Part shown: positions 1-8,071 of the stretch, piece by piece | Numbering within the stretch: position 1 is the first letter of the stretch | Layout: the number at the start of each line of letters is the position of its first letter | Notes under the pieces: generated by a model | Told to the model about the DNA's origin: nothing | What the model saw: the letters and a program-made list of their open reading frames with translations, nothing else | Databases searched by the model: none | Source of the DNA: Streptomyces sp. SM10 | GTDB taxonomy: Bacteria > Actinomycetota > Actinomycetes > Streptomycetales > Streptomycetaceae | Assembly (NCBI RefSeq): GCF_002910915.1 | Contig: NZ_NEUF01000181.1 | Location: 1 to 63,204 of the forward strand | Length of the DNA: 63,204 bases | Direction: 5' to 3' | Position numbers and translations under genes: made by a program

Positions 1-1
1 C

Positions 2-1162
2 CCCGGCACCGCGCCCGCCGCGCCGGAGCGCTGGCGGCCGTGGCGCTTCCGCATGTCGAACGACGTGTGGGGCACGCCCGTCGTGGTGGACGATCTGCTG
101 TACGTGACGTCCTTCGAGGTCCACGCCCTGGACGTCGGCAACGGGCGCCGGCAGTTCAAGACCCGTGACGTGGCCTGGTCCATGGCCGTCGACGGAGGCC
201 GGATCCACGCCTCGGACGGCCCGTCCCTGTACGCACTGGACGCGGCGACCGGCGCCGAGCGGTGGCGGCTCTCCACCGACGCGTGGGTGTACTCCCTCAA
301 GGCCGACCGGGGCACCGTCCTGACCGGGACGCGCGGCGGCGGCGTACAGGCGTGGGAGGCGTCCAGCGGCGAGAAGCTGTGGGAGACCTCGGGCGTCCAG
401 ACGGACTTCGAGACGGCGGAGTCCGGGCCCGTCATCCACGACGGCACGGTGTACCTGTGGCAGGAGGCCCGGCTGCGGGCCGTCGACGCGCGTACCGGCG
501 CCGAGCGGTGGTCCTACCCCGTCGGCGACGCAGCCTCCTGCGGCGGGGTGCCCGTCCGGCTGACCGCCGCGTCCGACGGCTTCGTCTACGTCGCGGCGGG
601 CACCCGGGTGCTGGCCGTGGACGCCGTCTCCGGCCGGGTGCGCTGGCACTTCGAGTCACCCGCCGTCTTCCTCTCCCCGCCCGCCTTCGCCCCGGGGCCC
701 GCGGTCACCGGCGGCGGGGTGTACCTCGCGGACTACCTGGGGACCGTCTACGCGCTGGACGCCTCCACCGGCAAGGACCGGTGGCGGATCGCGACGGAGG
801 CCCGGCAGTCCGTCGAGCCCGTGCTGGTCACGGCGGGCAACGTGCACGTCGGCAGCGGCAGCGCGCTGTACACGCTGGACGCGGTGACCGGGACGCCGAA
901 GTGGCGGTTCGCGGCGGGCGGCGAGGTCGTCGGCGCACCGGTGGTCGCGGACGGCCGGGTCCACTTCGGTTCGGCGGACCACGTGCTCTACACCCTGGAC
1001 GCGGCAGGCGGCCAGCTCCGCTGGAAGCTGGCCACGGGCGGCGAGATCACCGGCTCCCCGGTGGCGCAGGCGGGCGTCGTCTACGCCTGCAGCAAGGACC
1101 GCTGCGTCTATGCCCTGGACGCGCTGAAGGGCACGGGGACGGGGAGCAGGGCCCGGACCTGA
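2..1162 (+). CDS. afsK: C-terminal part of an AfsK-like Ser/Thr kinase (PQQ-type beta-propeller), cut by window edge
   Basis: The open frame runs in from the left edge, so the N-terminal kinase domain is outside the window. What remains is a chain of propeller blades, each ending in a motif such as YALDAATGAERW, YALDASTGKDRW or YTLDAVTGTPKW, as in PQQ-binding-like repeat domains. AfsK of S. coelicolor is a membrane-associated Ser/Thr kinase with such a C-terminal domain; it phosphorylates AfsR. Location 1.6 kb from afsS and afsR supports the AfsK name. The internal ATG at 53 is not a likely start because coding character continues upstream. The kinase domain itself is not seen, so another propeller kinase remains possible. 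Confidence 0.8.
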   Translation, partial: PGTAPAAPERWRPWRFRMSNDVWGTPVVVDDLLYVTSFEVHALDVGNGRRQFKTRDVAWSMAVDGGRIHASDGPSLYALDAATGAERWRLSTDAWVYSLKADRGTVLTGTRGGGVQAWEASSGEKLWETSGVQTDFETAESGPVIHDGTVYLWQEARLRAVDARTGAERWSYPVGDAASCGGVPVRLTAASDGFVYVAAGTRVLAVDAVSGRVRWHFESPAVFLSPPAFAPGPAVTGGGVYLADYLGTVYALDASTGKDRWRIATEARQSVEPVLVTAGNVHVGSGSALYTLDAVTGTPKWRFAAGGEVVGAPVVADGRVHFGSADHVLYTLDAAGGQLRWKLATGGEITGSPVAQAGVVYACSKDRCVYALDALKGTGTGSRART

Positions 1163-1166
1163 GGTG

Positions 1167-1841
1167 TCACGGGTGAGGCGGGTGATACCGGTTCCGGTCC
1201 GGGTCCTCGCCGGGCCAGGGGTGCTCCCCCTGGACGGGGTACTGGGCGGTGTCCTCGTCGGGCGGGGCCGCCCGGTGCCGGCCCGGCCCGGTGTACGGAT
1301 CCGCCTCCGGCTCCGGCCCGGGGGACGTCTGCGCGGCCGGCCCCGGCTCCTGCGTCGGCGGCCAGGTGTCCGGGTGGTCGTCCGGCGGTACGGGATACGG
1401 CTCGGCGGCGGGCCCCGTCCGGGCGGGCCGCCGGCGCCCCGACATCAGCAGGGCGCCCAGCAGGAGCAGGATGCCGCCGGCCAGCGCCTGGGCGACGCCC
1501 CAGCCGAGCCCCGACCCGTCGCTGTCGACCGTCAGGCCGCTCGCCGCCTGGCCCTGCCGGACCATCCAGAGCACGGTGAAGCCCAGCACGATCAGTCCCG
1601 CGAGGGCCACCACCCAGCGTGAGCGGAGCACGACCCCCACGAGGGTCACCAGCGCGGCGAAGAGGAACGGCAGCAGGATCGAGGCCATCACGGACGACGG
1701 GACGCCGGTGATGCCGTCGAACAGGTCCTGGATGCGGTAGTCCCGCCCGAGGCGGTCCTGGTACCAGGTGCGGAAAGGGCTCTGGACGGCCGCCGCGGCT
1801 CCCACGAGTGCGACGACGGAGCCGATGACATTGCGGATCAT
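1167..1841 (-). CDS. small membrane protein with proline-rich cytoplasmic tail
   Basis: Function not recognised. The 224-residue product starting MIRNVIGSVV has an N-terminal hydrophobic segment and three further membrane segments (around residues 55-76, 82-99 and 114-132). A basic boundary (SGRRRPAR) follows, then about 80 residues rich in Pro, Asp, Glu and Gly. An in-frame ATG 13 codons upstream is less likely because those extra residues are not hydrophobic and read like non-coding sequence. The gene converges on the afsK end with a 4-base gap. A role linked to AfsK at the membrane is only a guess from position. Confidence 0.6.
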   Translation of the reverse strand: MIRNVIGSVVALVGAAAAVQSPFRTWYQDRLGRDYRIQDLFDGITGVPSSVMASILLPFLFAALVTLVGVVLRSRWVVALAGLIVLGFTVLWMVRQGQAASGLTVDSDGSGLGWGVAQALAGGILLLLGALLMSGRRRPARTGPAAEPYPVPPDDHPDTWPPTQEPGPAAQTSPGPEPEADPYTGPGRHRAAPPDEDTAQYPVQGEHPWPGEDPDRNRYHPPHP

Positions 1842-2056
1842 CGTCAGCCTCCCGGGCCTCGGCGGCACGGCTGTGCGCACCGCTCCCCGCGCTCGACGCT
1901 ACGCCCGGCCGATCTTCCCTGCCATCCGAGACCATGACCAGACCGTGACAGGGCCATGACGGGGCCACGGGGGTGGGCCGGGAATGGTGTGCGTTACGGT
2001 GTCGCGCGGCCGCGCGGCGGCCGAAGGAGCCGACTACAGCTAGGGGGGCTGCATCG

Positions 2057-2593
2057 ATGATGCGGCGACAGATGAGGTTCGCGGCCGTACTGGTCGTGGT
2101 GGTGCTCGCGCTCACCGGATTCTCCACGTCCAGCCACGGCGGCAAGAGCGGGAAGAGCCGCAGCAAGAGCAGCAGTTCCGGTGGCGGCTGCTCCAACTCG
2201 AAGAAGAGCAACGGCAGCTACCACCGCTACGACGATGACGACTACGACAGCTCGTCGAGCTCCTCCGGCGGCTCCACGTACGAGTCGGCCACGCCCGGTC
2301 CCACCGCTTCGGGCGCCCCCGTCGTCCGGGTCATCCGCTGCGCCCAGCCCAAGAAGGGCAAGCGCAAGGCGGTGACCTCCTCGACGGTCCAGATCCGTTC
2401 GACGGCGTCCGTCGAGCAGACGTACGAGGTCGACGTGACGTTCCAGGACGCCAAGGGCCTGACGGTCGACACGGGCGAGGCGACGGTCGACCTCACGTAC
2501 GGCGAGACCGAGACCGTGGCGGTGAAGATGGACAGCCCACGCCTGGTCTCCCGCGTGAAGCGCTGTGTGGTCACGGCCGAGCAGGGCTACTGA
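2057..2593 (+). CDS. secreted serine-rich protein of unknown function
   Basis: The 178-residue product begins MMRRQMRF with a hydrophobic stretch (AAVLVVVVLALTGF) typical of a signal peptide. A low-complexity region rich in Ser, Gly, Lys and Asp follows, with runs of serine near residue 65. The C-terminal 90 residues read like a compact beta domain (VQIRSTASVEQTYEVDVTFQDA) with cysteines in VIRCAQP and VKRCVVT that could form a disulfide. An AGGGGGG ribosome site precedes the ATG at 2057. Longer starts add sequence without a signal peptide. The C-terminal half resembles small immunoglobulin-like extracellular domains; no function can be given. Confidence 0.65.
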   Translation: MMRRQMRFAAVLVVVVLALTGFSTSSHGGKSGKSRSKSSSSGGGCSNSKKSNGSYHRYDDDDYDSSSSSSGGSTYESATPGPTASGAPVVRVIRCAQPKKGKRKAVTSSTVQIRSTASVEQTYEVDVTFQDAKGLTVDTGEATVDLTYGETETVAVKMDSPRLVSRVKRCVVTAEQGY

Positions 2594-2618
2594 CAGCACG
2601 CTGCGACCGCGGCGAACG

Positions 2619-2658
2619 CGAGCAAGGGCCCGAGCCGTGAGGCTCGGGCCCTTGCTCG
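2619..2658. terminator. perfect 18-bp hairpin terminator
   Basis: An 18-bp perfect stem with a GTGA loop starts 26 bases after the stop of the secreted Ser-rich protein. There is no long U run, as is usual in Streptomyces. It lies between convergent genes and probably ends transcripts from both sides. Confidence 0.8.
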
Positions 2659-2675
2659 TCGTGCGCGGACATGCG

Positions 2676-2714
2676 GCGGCCGCGGCGGCTCCCCCTCCGC
2701 GCCGCCGCGGCCGC
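2676..2714. terminator. second GC-rich hairpin, downstream of afsS
   Basis: A 14-bp perfect stem (GCGGCCGCGGCGGC and its complement) closes an 11-base loop 27 bases past the afsS stop on the minus strand. Together with the hairpin at 2619-2658 it forms a back-to-back terminator pair. Confidence 0.65.
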
Positions 2715-2740
2715 TCCCCCGTCCCCCGCAGAGTGAAGGT

Positions 2741-2905
2741 CTACTTGGCCGGCTTGAGCGGCTCGGACGTGGCGTGCTGGTCGAGCGTCGTGATCTCTTC
2801 GCCCGTCGCGTGCTGGTCCTGCGCGGTGACCGGCGTCTCCGGCTCGCCCGTGGCGTGCTGGTCGGCCGGCTTGAAGATCGGGTCCTGCTTGCTGGCGTCG
2901 GCCAT
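2741..2905 (-). CDS. afsS: AfsS-like small regulator with three DQHAT repeats
   Basis: A 54-residue acidic protein beginning MADASKQDPIFK carries three copies of the motif DQHATGE/DQHATSE at residues 15-21, 30-36 and 42-48. AfsS (AfsR2) of S. coelicolor and S. lividans is a 63-residue, repeat-containing, 'sigma-like' protein. It is encoded just downstream of afsR, is transcribed under AfsR control and stimulates actinorhodin and other antibiotics. Size, internal repeats and position directly after afsR all fit. A ribosome site (AGAGGGAG) lies 9 bases before the ATG. The repeat core differs a little from what I recall for the S. coelicolor protein, so the name is by context and repeat pattern. 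The biochemical action of AfsS is unknown. Confidence 0.85.
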   Translation of the reverse strand: MADASKQDPIFKPADQHATGEPETPVTAQDQHATGEEITTLDQHATSEPLKPAK

Positions 2906-3079
2906 GATGTTCAACTCCCTCTCTGCACTGCACGATGGGTCTTGCGAGGCCCGCCCGGCTGTTCCCCCGTGGACTGCCGGACGGGCCTCTCGGGGCCGTT
3001 CACCTGAGTGGCACGGCCGCTGTCGCCCCGTCTGCCCCCCGACGCGACGGATCGACAGGCATGAGCATGCAGGGCCGTG

Positions 3080-3097
3080 ATAAACGAACGATGAACG
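3080..3097 (-). promoter_or_regulatory. candidate AfsR (SARP) operator of afsS
   Basis: Read on the minus strand, CGTTCAT and CGTTTAT occur in tandem with start-to-start spacing of exactly 11 bp. SARP regulators bind such heptamer direct repeats overlapping the -35 region, and AfsR binds this kind of site before afsS. A weak -10 candidate, CATGCT, follows 10 bases downstream (3064-3069). The site begins just after the afsR stop codon and gives afsS a leader of roughly 150 bases. Confidence 0.65.
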
Positions 3098-3106
3098 GCC
3101 CGCTCC

Positions 3107-6067
3107 TCAGGCGGCCGCCGCAGGTGACAGCAGGGACCGGAGCTGTTCCGCTTCCGGGGAGCCGAGCTCCTCGTAGATCGCGAGGGCCTCCGCCCAGCAG
3201 ACCTGGGCGCGGCCGGTCTGCCCGATTCCGGCGAGGGCCCGGCCCAGGACGGTCAGCACGTTCCCCCGGCGCCATTCGCCACCGATGCCACGGAGGACCG
3301 TGAGCGCCAGCTCGGCGAACTGGGCGGCGTGGGCAGGACGGCCGGAAGCGAGATCCACCTCGGCGAGCCGGAACAGCGCCATGCCCTCCCACAGCCGCTG
3401 CCGGCTGTCGCGGAAGATGGCGAGGGCTTCGTTCAACTGCTCCGTGGCCGCTGCCGGCTTCCCACTCTGGGTGAGCGCCATGCCCAGGGCGTAGCGACCG
3501 TTGGCGCCGCGTAGAGCGTGGCCGAGGGAGTCGTAGATCCCTATGCCCGCGGTCGCCAGAGTGATGGCACTGCTCGTACGCCCCGTGGCGAGGTGGATGC
3601 GCGACAGATTGCACAGGGCGCTGGCCTCGCCAGGGCGGTTCTCGTCGCTGCGGAATGCCTCGATCGCCTGGTTCAGGAAGGTCTCACCGTCCTCGTGACG
3701 GTTCTGGTACAGCGCGATGATGCCGCGCGCGTTGGATGCCCAGCACGCCGGCAGCCGGTCGTCGACGGTACCGGCGAGCCGCAAGGCTTCCTGTGCCTCC
3801 CGGTCCGCGTGGTCGAACCTGCCGGCCAACTGGTGCACGTTGGCGAGGGACATGACGGCACGTCCCTCCGCCCGCGGGTCTCCGCATGCCCTGGAGGCTT
3901 CCCTGACGGTCATCGCCACCGCCTCGTACTGCTTCGAGTTGGCACCCGACTCACCCAGGTCGAGGGCGGCGTAGAGGAGGTCCACGGCACGGGCCAGGGT
4001 GCCGGCGGACCGCACCGACTGACGTACGCACGCGAGCAGGTTGGTCGCCTCGGCGTACAGCCAGTCCAGGGCGGAGTGCCTGTCCGCGAAGGACAGCCCT
4101 GCGTGCTCCGTCGGTTCGAGGTGGTCCACCAGCCGGTCCCCGGGCCGCTCCAGCGCGTACACTCCCGCCGCCGTGGCCAGGTAGAAGTCAAGCAGCCGTG
4201 ACAGCGCCAGCTCCCGCTCCACCGGCGGCTGTTCGTCCCGCTCGGCGCACGCACGTGCGTAGAGCCGCACCAGGTCGTGGTAGCGGTAGCGGCCCGGGGC
4301 CGCCGACTCCAGGAGGCTGGTGTCGACCAGGGTCTCCAGGAGGTCCTCCGCCACGTGGAGTTCCAGGTTCAGCAGGGCCGCCGCCGCGGCGAGGGAGAGG
4401 TCCGGGCCGTCCGCGAGGCCCAGGAGACGGAACGCACGGGCCTGGGCCGGCTCCAGCTGGCCGTAGCCGAGCTCGAAGGTGGCCTTCACCGCGAGGTCGC
4501 CGGCCTGGAGTTCGTCGAGGCGGCGCCGCTCGTCCGCGAGCTTCGCCGCCAGCACGGAGACCGTCCAGGTGCGGCGGGAGGCCAGCCGGGAGGCCGCGAT
4601 CCGGATGGCCAGCGGCAGGAACCCGCACGCCGCCACCACGTCCAGGGCCGCCTCGCGCTCGGAACGGACGCGTTCCTCGCCGACGATGCGGGTGAAGAGC
4701 TGGAGGGCCTCCTCCGGGGACATCACGTCCAGGTCCACCAGGTGCGCGCCGGCCAGGTCGACCATGCGGACACGGCTGGTGACCAGCGCCGCGCAGCCCG
4801 CCGTGCCGGGGAGCAGGGGCCGGATCTGGGCCGCGTCATGGGCGTTGTCGAGCAGGACCAGGATGCGGCGGCCGTCGAGGGTGGAGCGGTAGAGCGCGGC
4901 CCGCTCGTCCAGGGAGTCCGGGATCGCGGAGTCCGCGGTGCCCAGGGCGCGCAGGAACGCCCCGAGGACGGTCTCGGGCTCCGCCGCCCGGTTGCCCGCC
5001 CCCTGGAGGTCGACGTACAGCTGGCCGTCGGGGAAGTGCGGGCGCGCCTGGTGGGCCACGTGCACGGCGAGGGTCGTCTTGCCCACGCCGCCGATGCCGG
5101 CCAGTGCGGAGACCGCCATGACGGAGCCCTCGGCGGCGGCGAGCCGGTCGCCGAGTTCCCGTACGAAGGCGGAGCGGCCCGTGAAGTCCGGCACGGTGGC
5201 CGGGAGCTGGGCCGGGCGGACCGGGGCGGACGCCGGGGCCGGCTCGTCGGCGGGGCGGGCCAGTTCCTCGTCGGCCCGGAGGATCCGCTGCTGGAGCTGG
5301 GCGAGTTCGGGGCGCGGGTCGACGCCCAGTTCCTCCGAGAGCAGGCGGCGGGTGTCGGCGTACACCGCGAGGGCCTCGGCCTGACGTCCGCTGCGGTACA
5401 GGGCGACCATCAGCAGCTCGCGCAGCCGCTCACGCAGGGGCTGCGCCGCGGTGAGGGCGGTGAGTTCGGAGACCGCCTCCGCGTGGCAGCCGACCTCCAG
5501 GTCCAGATCGAGGCGGGTCTCGGTGAGCTGGAGCCGCCATTCCTCCAGGCTGGTGCGCTGGTTCTCCGCGTAGGGCCCGGGGAGGGAGGCGAGTGCCTCG
5601 CCGTCCCACAGGCCGAGCAGCTTGTTGATCAGGGTGCGGGCCTGGCAGCGGTCCCCGCCGCCTCGGGCCTTCTCCGCCTCGGAGGCCAGGTCCTGAGCGA
5701 GGGTCAGGTCCAGTGCCGCACGCGGGATCCGGAGGGCGTAGCCCCCGGACTCGCTGACCAGCGTGTCCTGGCCCAGGGTCTTGCGCAGCCGCGAGGCGTA
5801 CGTCCGTACGGTGGCCAGCGCCTGCGACGGGGGGTCGTCGCCCCAGAGGGCGTCGATGAGTTCGGCGGCGGTGGCCGTGCGGCCGTCGCGCAGCAGCAGG
5901 GCGGCCAGCAGGGCCCGTTGCTGCGGGGAGCCGGACGGCAGGGGCTCACCGCCGCGCCAGGCGCGCACCGGGCCGAGGACGGTGAAGCGCAGTGGGGCTC
6001 CGGCCTCCCGTTCCCGAGCAGCGCGTTGCTCCGGAACGCGCACGCCGGGTCCGTTGTCGCGGTCCAT
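3107..6067 (-). CDS. afsR: AfsR-family SARP regulator (winged helix, BTAD, NB-ARC ATPase, TPR)
   Basis: The 986-residue protein has the full AfsR architecture. A DNA-binding winged helix spans about residues 26-115 and a bacterial transcriptional activation domain about 120-265. An NB-ARC type ATPase follows with Walker A GIGGVGKTT at 324-332 and Walker B RILVLLDNAHD near 401-411. TPR repeats fill the region from about 720 to the end. AfsR of S. coelicolor is about the same length (993 residues). In that species AfsR is phosphorylated by AfsK and recruits RNA polymerase to afsS. The start MDRDNG at 6067 has a GGGGG ribosome site; the upstream in-frame ATG at 6139 adds 24 unlikely residues. 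Confidence 0.9.
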   Translation of the reverse strand: MDRDNGPGVRVPEQRAAREREAGAPLRFTVLGPVRAWRGGEPLPSGSPQQRALLAALLLRDGRTATAAELIDALWGDDPPSQALATVRTYASRLRKTLGQDTLVSESGGYALRIPRAALDLTLAQDLASEAEKARGGGDRCQARTLINKLLGLWDGEALASLPGPYAENQRTSLEEWRLQLTETRLDLDLEVGCHAEAVSELTALTAAQPLRERLRELLMVALYRSGRQAEALAVYADTRRLLSEELGVDPRPELAQLQQRILRADEELARPADEPAPASAPVRPAQLPATVPDFTGRSAFVRELGDRLAAAEGSVMAVSALAGIGGVGKTTLAVHVAHQARPHFPDGQLYVDLQGAGNRAAEPETVLGAFLRALGTADSAIPDSLDERAALYRSTLDGRRILVLLDNAHDAAQIRPLLPGTAGCAALVTSRVRMVDLAGAHLVDLDVMSPEEALQLFTRIVGEERVRSEREAALDVVAACGFLPLAIRIAASRLASRRTWTVSVLAAKLADERRRLDELQAGDLAVKATFELGYGQLEPAQARAFRLLGLADGPDLSLAAAAALLNLELHVAEDLLETLVDTSLLESAAPGRYRYHDLVRLYARACAERDEQPPVERELALSRLLDFYLATAAGVYALERPGDRLVDHLEPTEHAGLSFADRHSALDWLYAEATNLLACVRQSVRSAGTLARAVDLLYAALDLGESGANSKQYEAVAMTVREASRACGDPRAEGRAVMSLANVHQLAGRFDHADREAQEALRLAGTVDDRLPACWASNARGIIALYQNRHEDGETFLNQAIEAFRSDENRPGEASALCNLSRIHLATGRTSSAITLATAGIGIYDSLGHALRGANGRYALGMALTQSGKPAAATEQLNEALAIFRDSRQRLWEGMALFRLAEVDLASGRPAHAAQFAELALTVLRGIGGEWRRGNVLTVLGRALAGIGQTGRAQVCWAEALAIYEELGSPEAEQLRSLLSPAAAA

Positions 6068-6246
6068 GATGCCCCCTGTCCTGCTTGCCCCGCCGGTCCT
6101 GCCGACCCCGCCGCACCGCACCGGTGGTATCGGGCTCAACAGTCTGCCTTGTTATGGGCGGGCTCGTCAGCATCGGGTGTCGCTCTGCACAGGGCCTGAA
6201 CAATGACGAGGCCGAGCCGGCGGACCTGGAGCCCGGGGACTAAGGC

Positions 6247-6288
6247 AGGAGCCCCGTTCCTCCGCCGAAGCGGGGGAGCGGGGCTCCT
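6247..6288. terminator. hairpin terminator after the cold-shock gene
   Basis: AGGAGCCCCG and its exact complement form a 10-bp stem, about 40 bases beyond the stop of the minus-strand cold-shock gene. The loop region holds a smaller inner hairpin. Confidence 0.65.
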
Positions 6289-6329
6289 TGGGTACTGCTC
6301 ACTCGGCCGCGATCGGCCGACCCGGGCAA

Positions 6330-6533
6330 CTAGGCCGGGGTGACGTTCTCAGCCTGCGGACCCTTGGGACCCTGAGTGACGTCGAAGTTCACGACCTGGT
6401 TCTCCTCGAGGGAGCGGAACCCGGACGCGTTGATCGCGGAGTAGTGGACGAAGACATCCGGGCCGCCGCCGTCCTGGGCGATGAAGCCGAAGCCCTTTTC
6501 AGCGTTGAACCACTTGACGGTTCCGGTAGCCAT
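6330..6533 (-). CDS. CspA-family cold-shock protein
   Basis: The 67-residue product MATGTVKWFNAEKGFGF is a one-domain OB-fold cold-shock protein with RNP1 (KGFGFIAQDG) and RNP2 (DVFVHYSAI). Such proteins bind single-stranded RNA and DNA and melt mRNA structure. The start is fixed by an AAGGAGGG ribosome site and the conserved N-terminus; a longer in-frame reading adds 35 unrelated residues. The gene is divergent from mqnA and has a structured leader of about 125 bases, described separately. Streptomycetes carry several such genes (scoF series), so no specific symbol is assigned. Confidence 0.93.
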   Translation of the reverse strand: MATGTVKWFNAEKGFGFIAQDGGGPDVFVHYSAINASGFRSLEENQVVNFDVTQGPKGPQAENVTPA

Positions 6534-6586
6534 AAAGCCCTCCTTGGGCCAAAGGGTTGCCCTGCTCCAGAACCTGCAAACAAGTC

Positions 6587-6627
6587 TGAAAACTACAAAA
6601 GCCTGCGGGTTACATGCTCCGCAGGCT
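6587..6627 (-). promoter_or_regulatory. terminator-like hairpin in the cold-shock mRNA leader
   Basis: On the minus strand AGCCTGCGG pairs perfectly with CCGCAGGCT across a 10-base loop and is followed at once by the U-rich run CTTTTGTAGTTTTC. This sits about 65 bases before the cold-shock ATG. A TAGGCT box at 6666-6671 would start the transcript near 6658, placing the hairpin inside the leader. It looks like an intrinsic terminator used as an attenuator. Confidence 0.5.
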
Positions 6628-6819
6628 CTGTACTGCAAGGGAAACCAAACTGCAACTTGCGGGCGAGCCTAGCACGCAGTGTGCGGGGAGCGGTAGAGGG
6701 AAAGATCACTTCACCCGGATGTTTGATCGGGCCGTCGGAGAGCTGACGTACAAGGCTCCCGAGCACCATCGGGGCGCCCCGATGAAGCGGGTCGCCGGAG
6801 GCAGGTCTAGCCTCGCGAT

Positions 6820-7698
6820 GTGGACAATTCAACCGTCTCTCCCGTAGAAGGCGACGACCGTCGCAGCAGGCCGCGCGTCGGCCACATCCAGTTCCTGAAC
6901 TGCCTCCCCCTCTACTGGGGCCTGGCACGGACCGGAACCCTGCTCGACCTGGAGCTCTCGAAGGACACCCCGGAAAGACTCAGCGAGCAGCTGGTCAGGG
7001 GTGACCTGGACATCGGCCCGGTCACCCTGGTCGAGTTCCTGCGCAACGCCGACGACCTGGTCGCCCTCCCCGACATCGCGGTCGGCTGCGACGGCCCCGT
7101 CATGTCGTGCGTGATCGTGTCCCAGCTGCCCCTGGAGCAGCTGGACGGGGCCCGGGTGGCCCTCGGGTCGACCTCGCGCACCTCCGTACGCCTGGCCCAG
7201 CTGCTGCTCTCCGAGCGGTACGGCGTCGCACCCGACTACTACACCTGCCCGCCGGACCTCGGCCTGATGATGCAGGAGGCCGACGCGGCCGTCCTCATCG
7301 GTGACGCCGCCCTGCGGGCCAACCTGCACGACGCCCCCAGGCTCGGGCTCCAGGTCCACGACCTGGGCGAGATGTGGAAGGAGTGGACGGGGCTGCCGTT
7401 CGTCTTCGCGGTCTGGGCGGCGCGCAAGGACTATCTGGCCTCGCACCCCGACTACGTGGAGAAGGTTCACGAGGCGTTCCTGGCCTCCCGCGACGTCTCT
7501 CTGGAGGAGGTCACCAAGGTGGCCGAGCAGGCGGCGCGCTGGGAGGCCTTCGACGCCGAGGTGCTGGAGCGCTACTTCACCACCCTCGACTTCCGCTTCG
7601 GCCCGGACCAGCTGGCGGGGGTGCGTGAGTTCGCCCGCCGCACCGGCCCGACGACCGGCTTCCCGGCGGACGTCAAGGTCGAACTGCTCGGCGGCTGA
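6820..7698 (+). CDS. mqnA: chorismate dehydratase MqnA (futalosine menaquinone pathway)
   Basis: The 292-residue product has the MqnA/MqnD periplasmic-binding-protein fold. Visible are the N-terminal GHIQFLNCLPLYWGL, the segment LVRGDLDIGPVTLVEFLRNAD, and GLPFVFAVWAARKDYL. MqnA dehydrates chorismate to 3-[(1-carboxyvinyl)oxy]benzoate, the entry step of the futalosine route. The GTG at 6820 is chosen because MDNSTVSPV runs straight into the conserved region and no other start is better placed. A TAGCCT box ends 6 bases before this GTG, so the mRNA may be leaderless. mqnC lies 2 kb downstream. Confidence 0.93.
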   Translation: MDNSTVSPVEGDDRRSRPRVGHIQFLNCLPLYWGLARTGTLLDLELSKDTPERLSEQLVRGDLDIGPVTLVEFLRNADDLVALPDIAVGCDGPVMSCVIVSQLPLEQLDGARVALGSTSRTSVRLAQLLLSERYGVAPDYYTCPPDLGLMMQEADAAVLIGDAALRANLHDAPRLGLQVHDLGEMWKEWTGLPFVFAVWAARKDYLASHPDYVEKVHEAFLASRDVSLEEVTKVAEQAARWEAFDAEVLERYFTTLDFRFGPDQLAGVREFARRTGPTTGFPADVKVELLGG

Positions 7699-8071
7699 CA
7701 CGACGGCGCGCGGGAATGGCGCGGGGGGAATCCCGCGCCTTCCCGGGCCTTGGCGCCGGGGTGTCCATTGCCCCTGATGCGCGGCCACGGCATTCCGTTC
7801 CCGGGAAAGGGCGCGAATGTTCCGGAGTTCCGGAAGGAGTACCTCCGCACCCGTGCGGGGAGGAATAGCGGATGGCTTCCACAAGCCCTTCCGGTTTCTC
7901 CCCGGTGAAGCCCGGGCGGTGCGGACGAACGGCGTATTCGCGCCTTTCCGAGTGGCGAAATCCCTGCTTCGTGCCCATAGGGGCGATATCGGAGGAAGGG
8001 GTCTCCGTGACCCCGCGAGCCGCGCCCCCTAGGCTGCGGTCCGAGTTCCGGGGTCCACAGGGGGAGAGCGT
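7699..8071. other. 373-bp intergenic region between mqnA and the Ser/Thr kinase gene
   Basis: It holds a short inverted repeat at 7708-7738 (8-bp arms GCGCGGGA/TCCCGCGC), possibly a weak mqnA terminator, and a promoter candidate at 8007-8035. No convincing small gene or RNA was seen in the rest. Confidence 0.5.
8007..8035 (+). promoter_or_regulatory. candidate vegetative promoter of the Ser/Thr kinase gene
   Basis: GTGACC, a 17-base spacer and TAGGCT match the loose Streptomyces housekeeping sigma consensus. Transcription would start near 8042, leaving a leader of about 30 bases with a GGGGGAG ribosome site. Confidence 0.45.

Noticed and set aside
4277..6199. 640-codon plus-strand frame opposite afsR
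   Set aside because: Composition is a mirror of the afsR codons and no domain is visible; afsR has clear SARP, NB-ARC and TPR domains.
6154..6243. Short plus-strand reading frame of 29 codons ending in the acidic NNDEAEPADLEPGD
   Set aside because: No ribosome site before the ATG and it overlaps the afsR promoter side. The acidic end looks protein-like, but evidence is too thin to call a gene.
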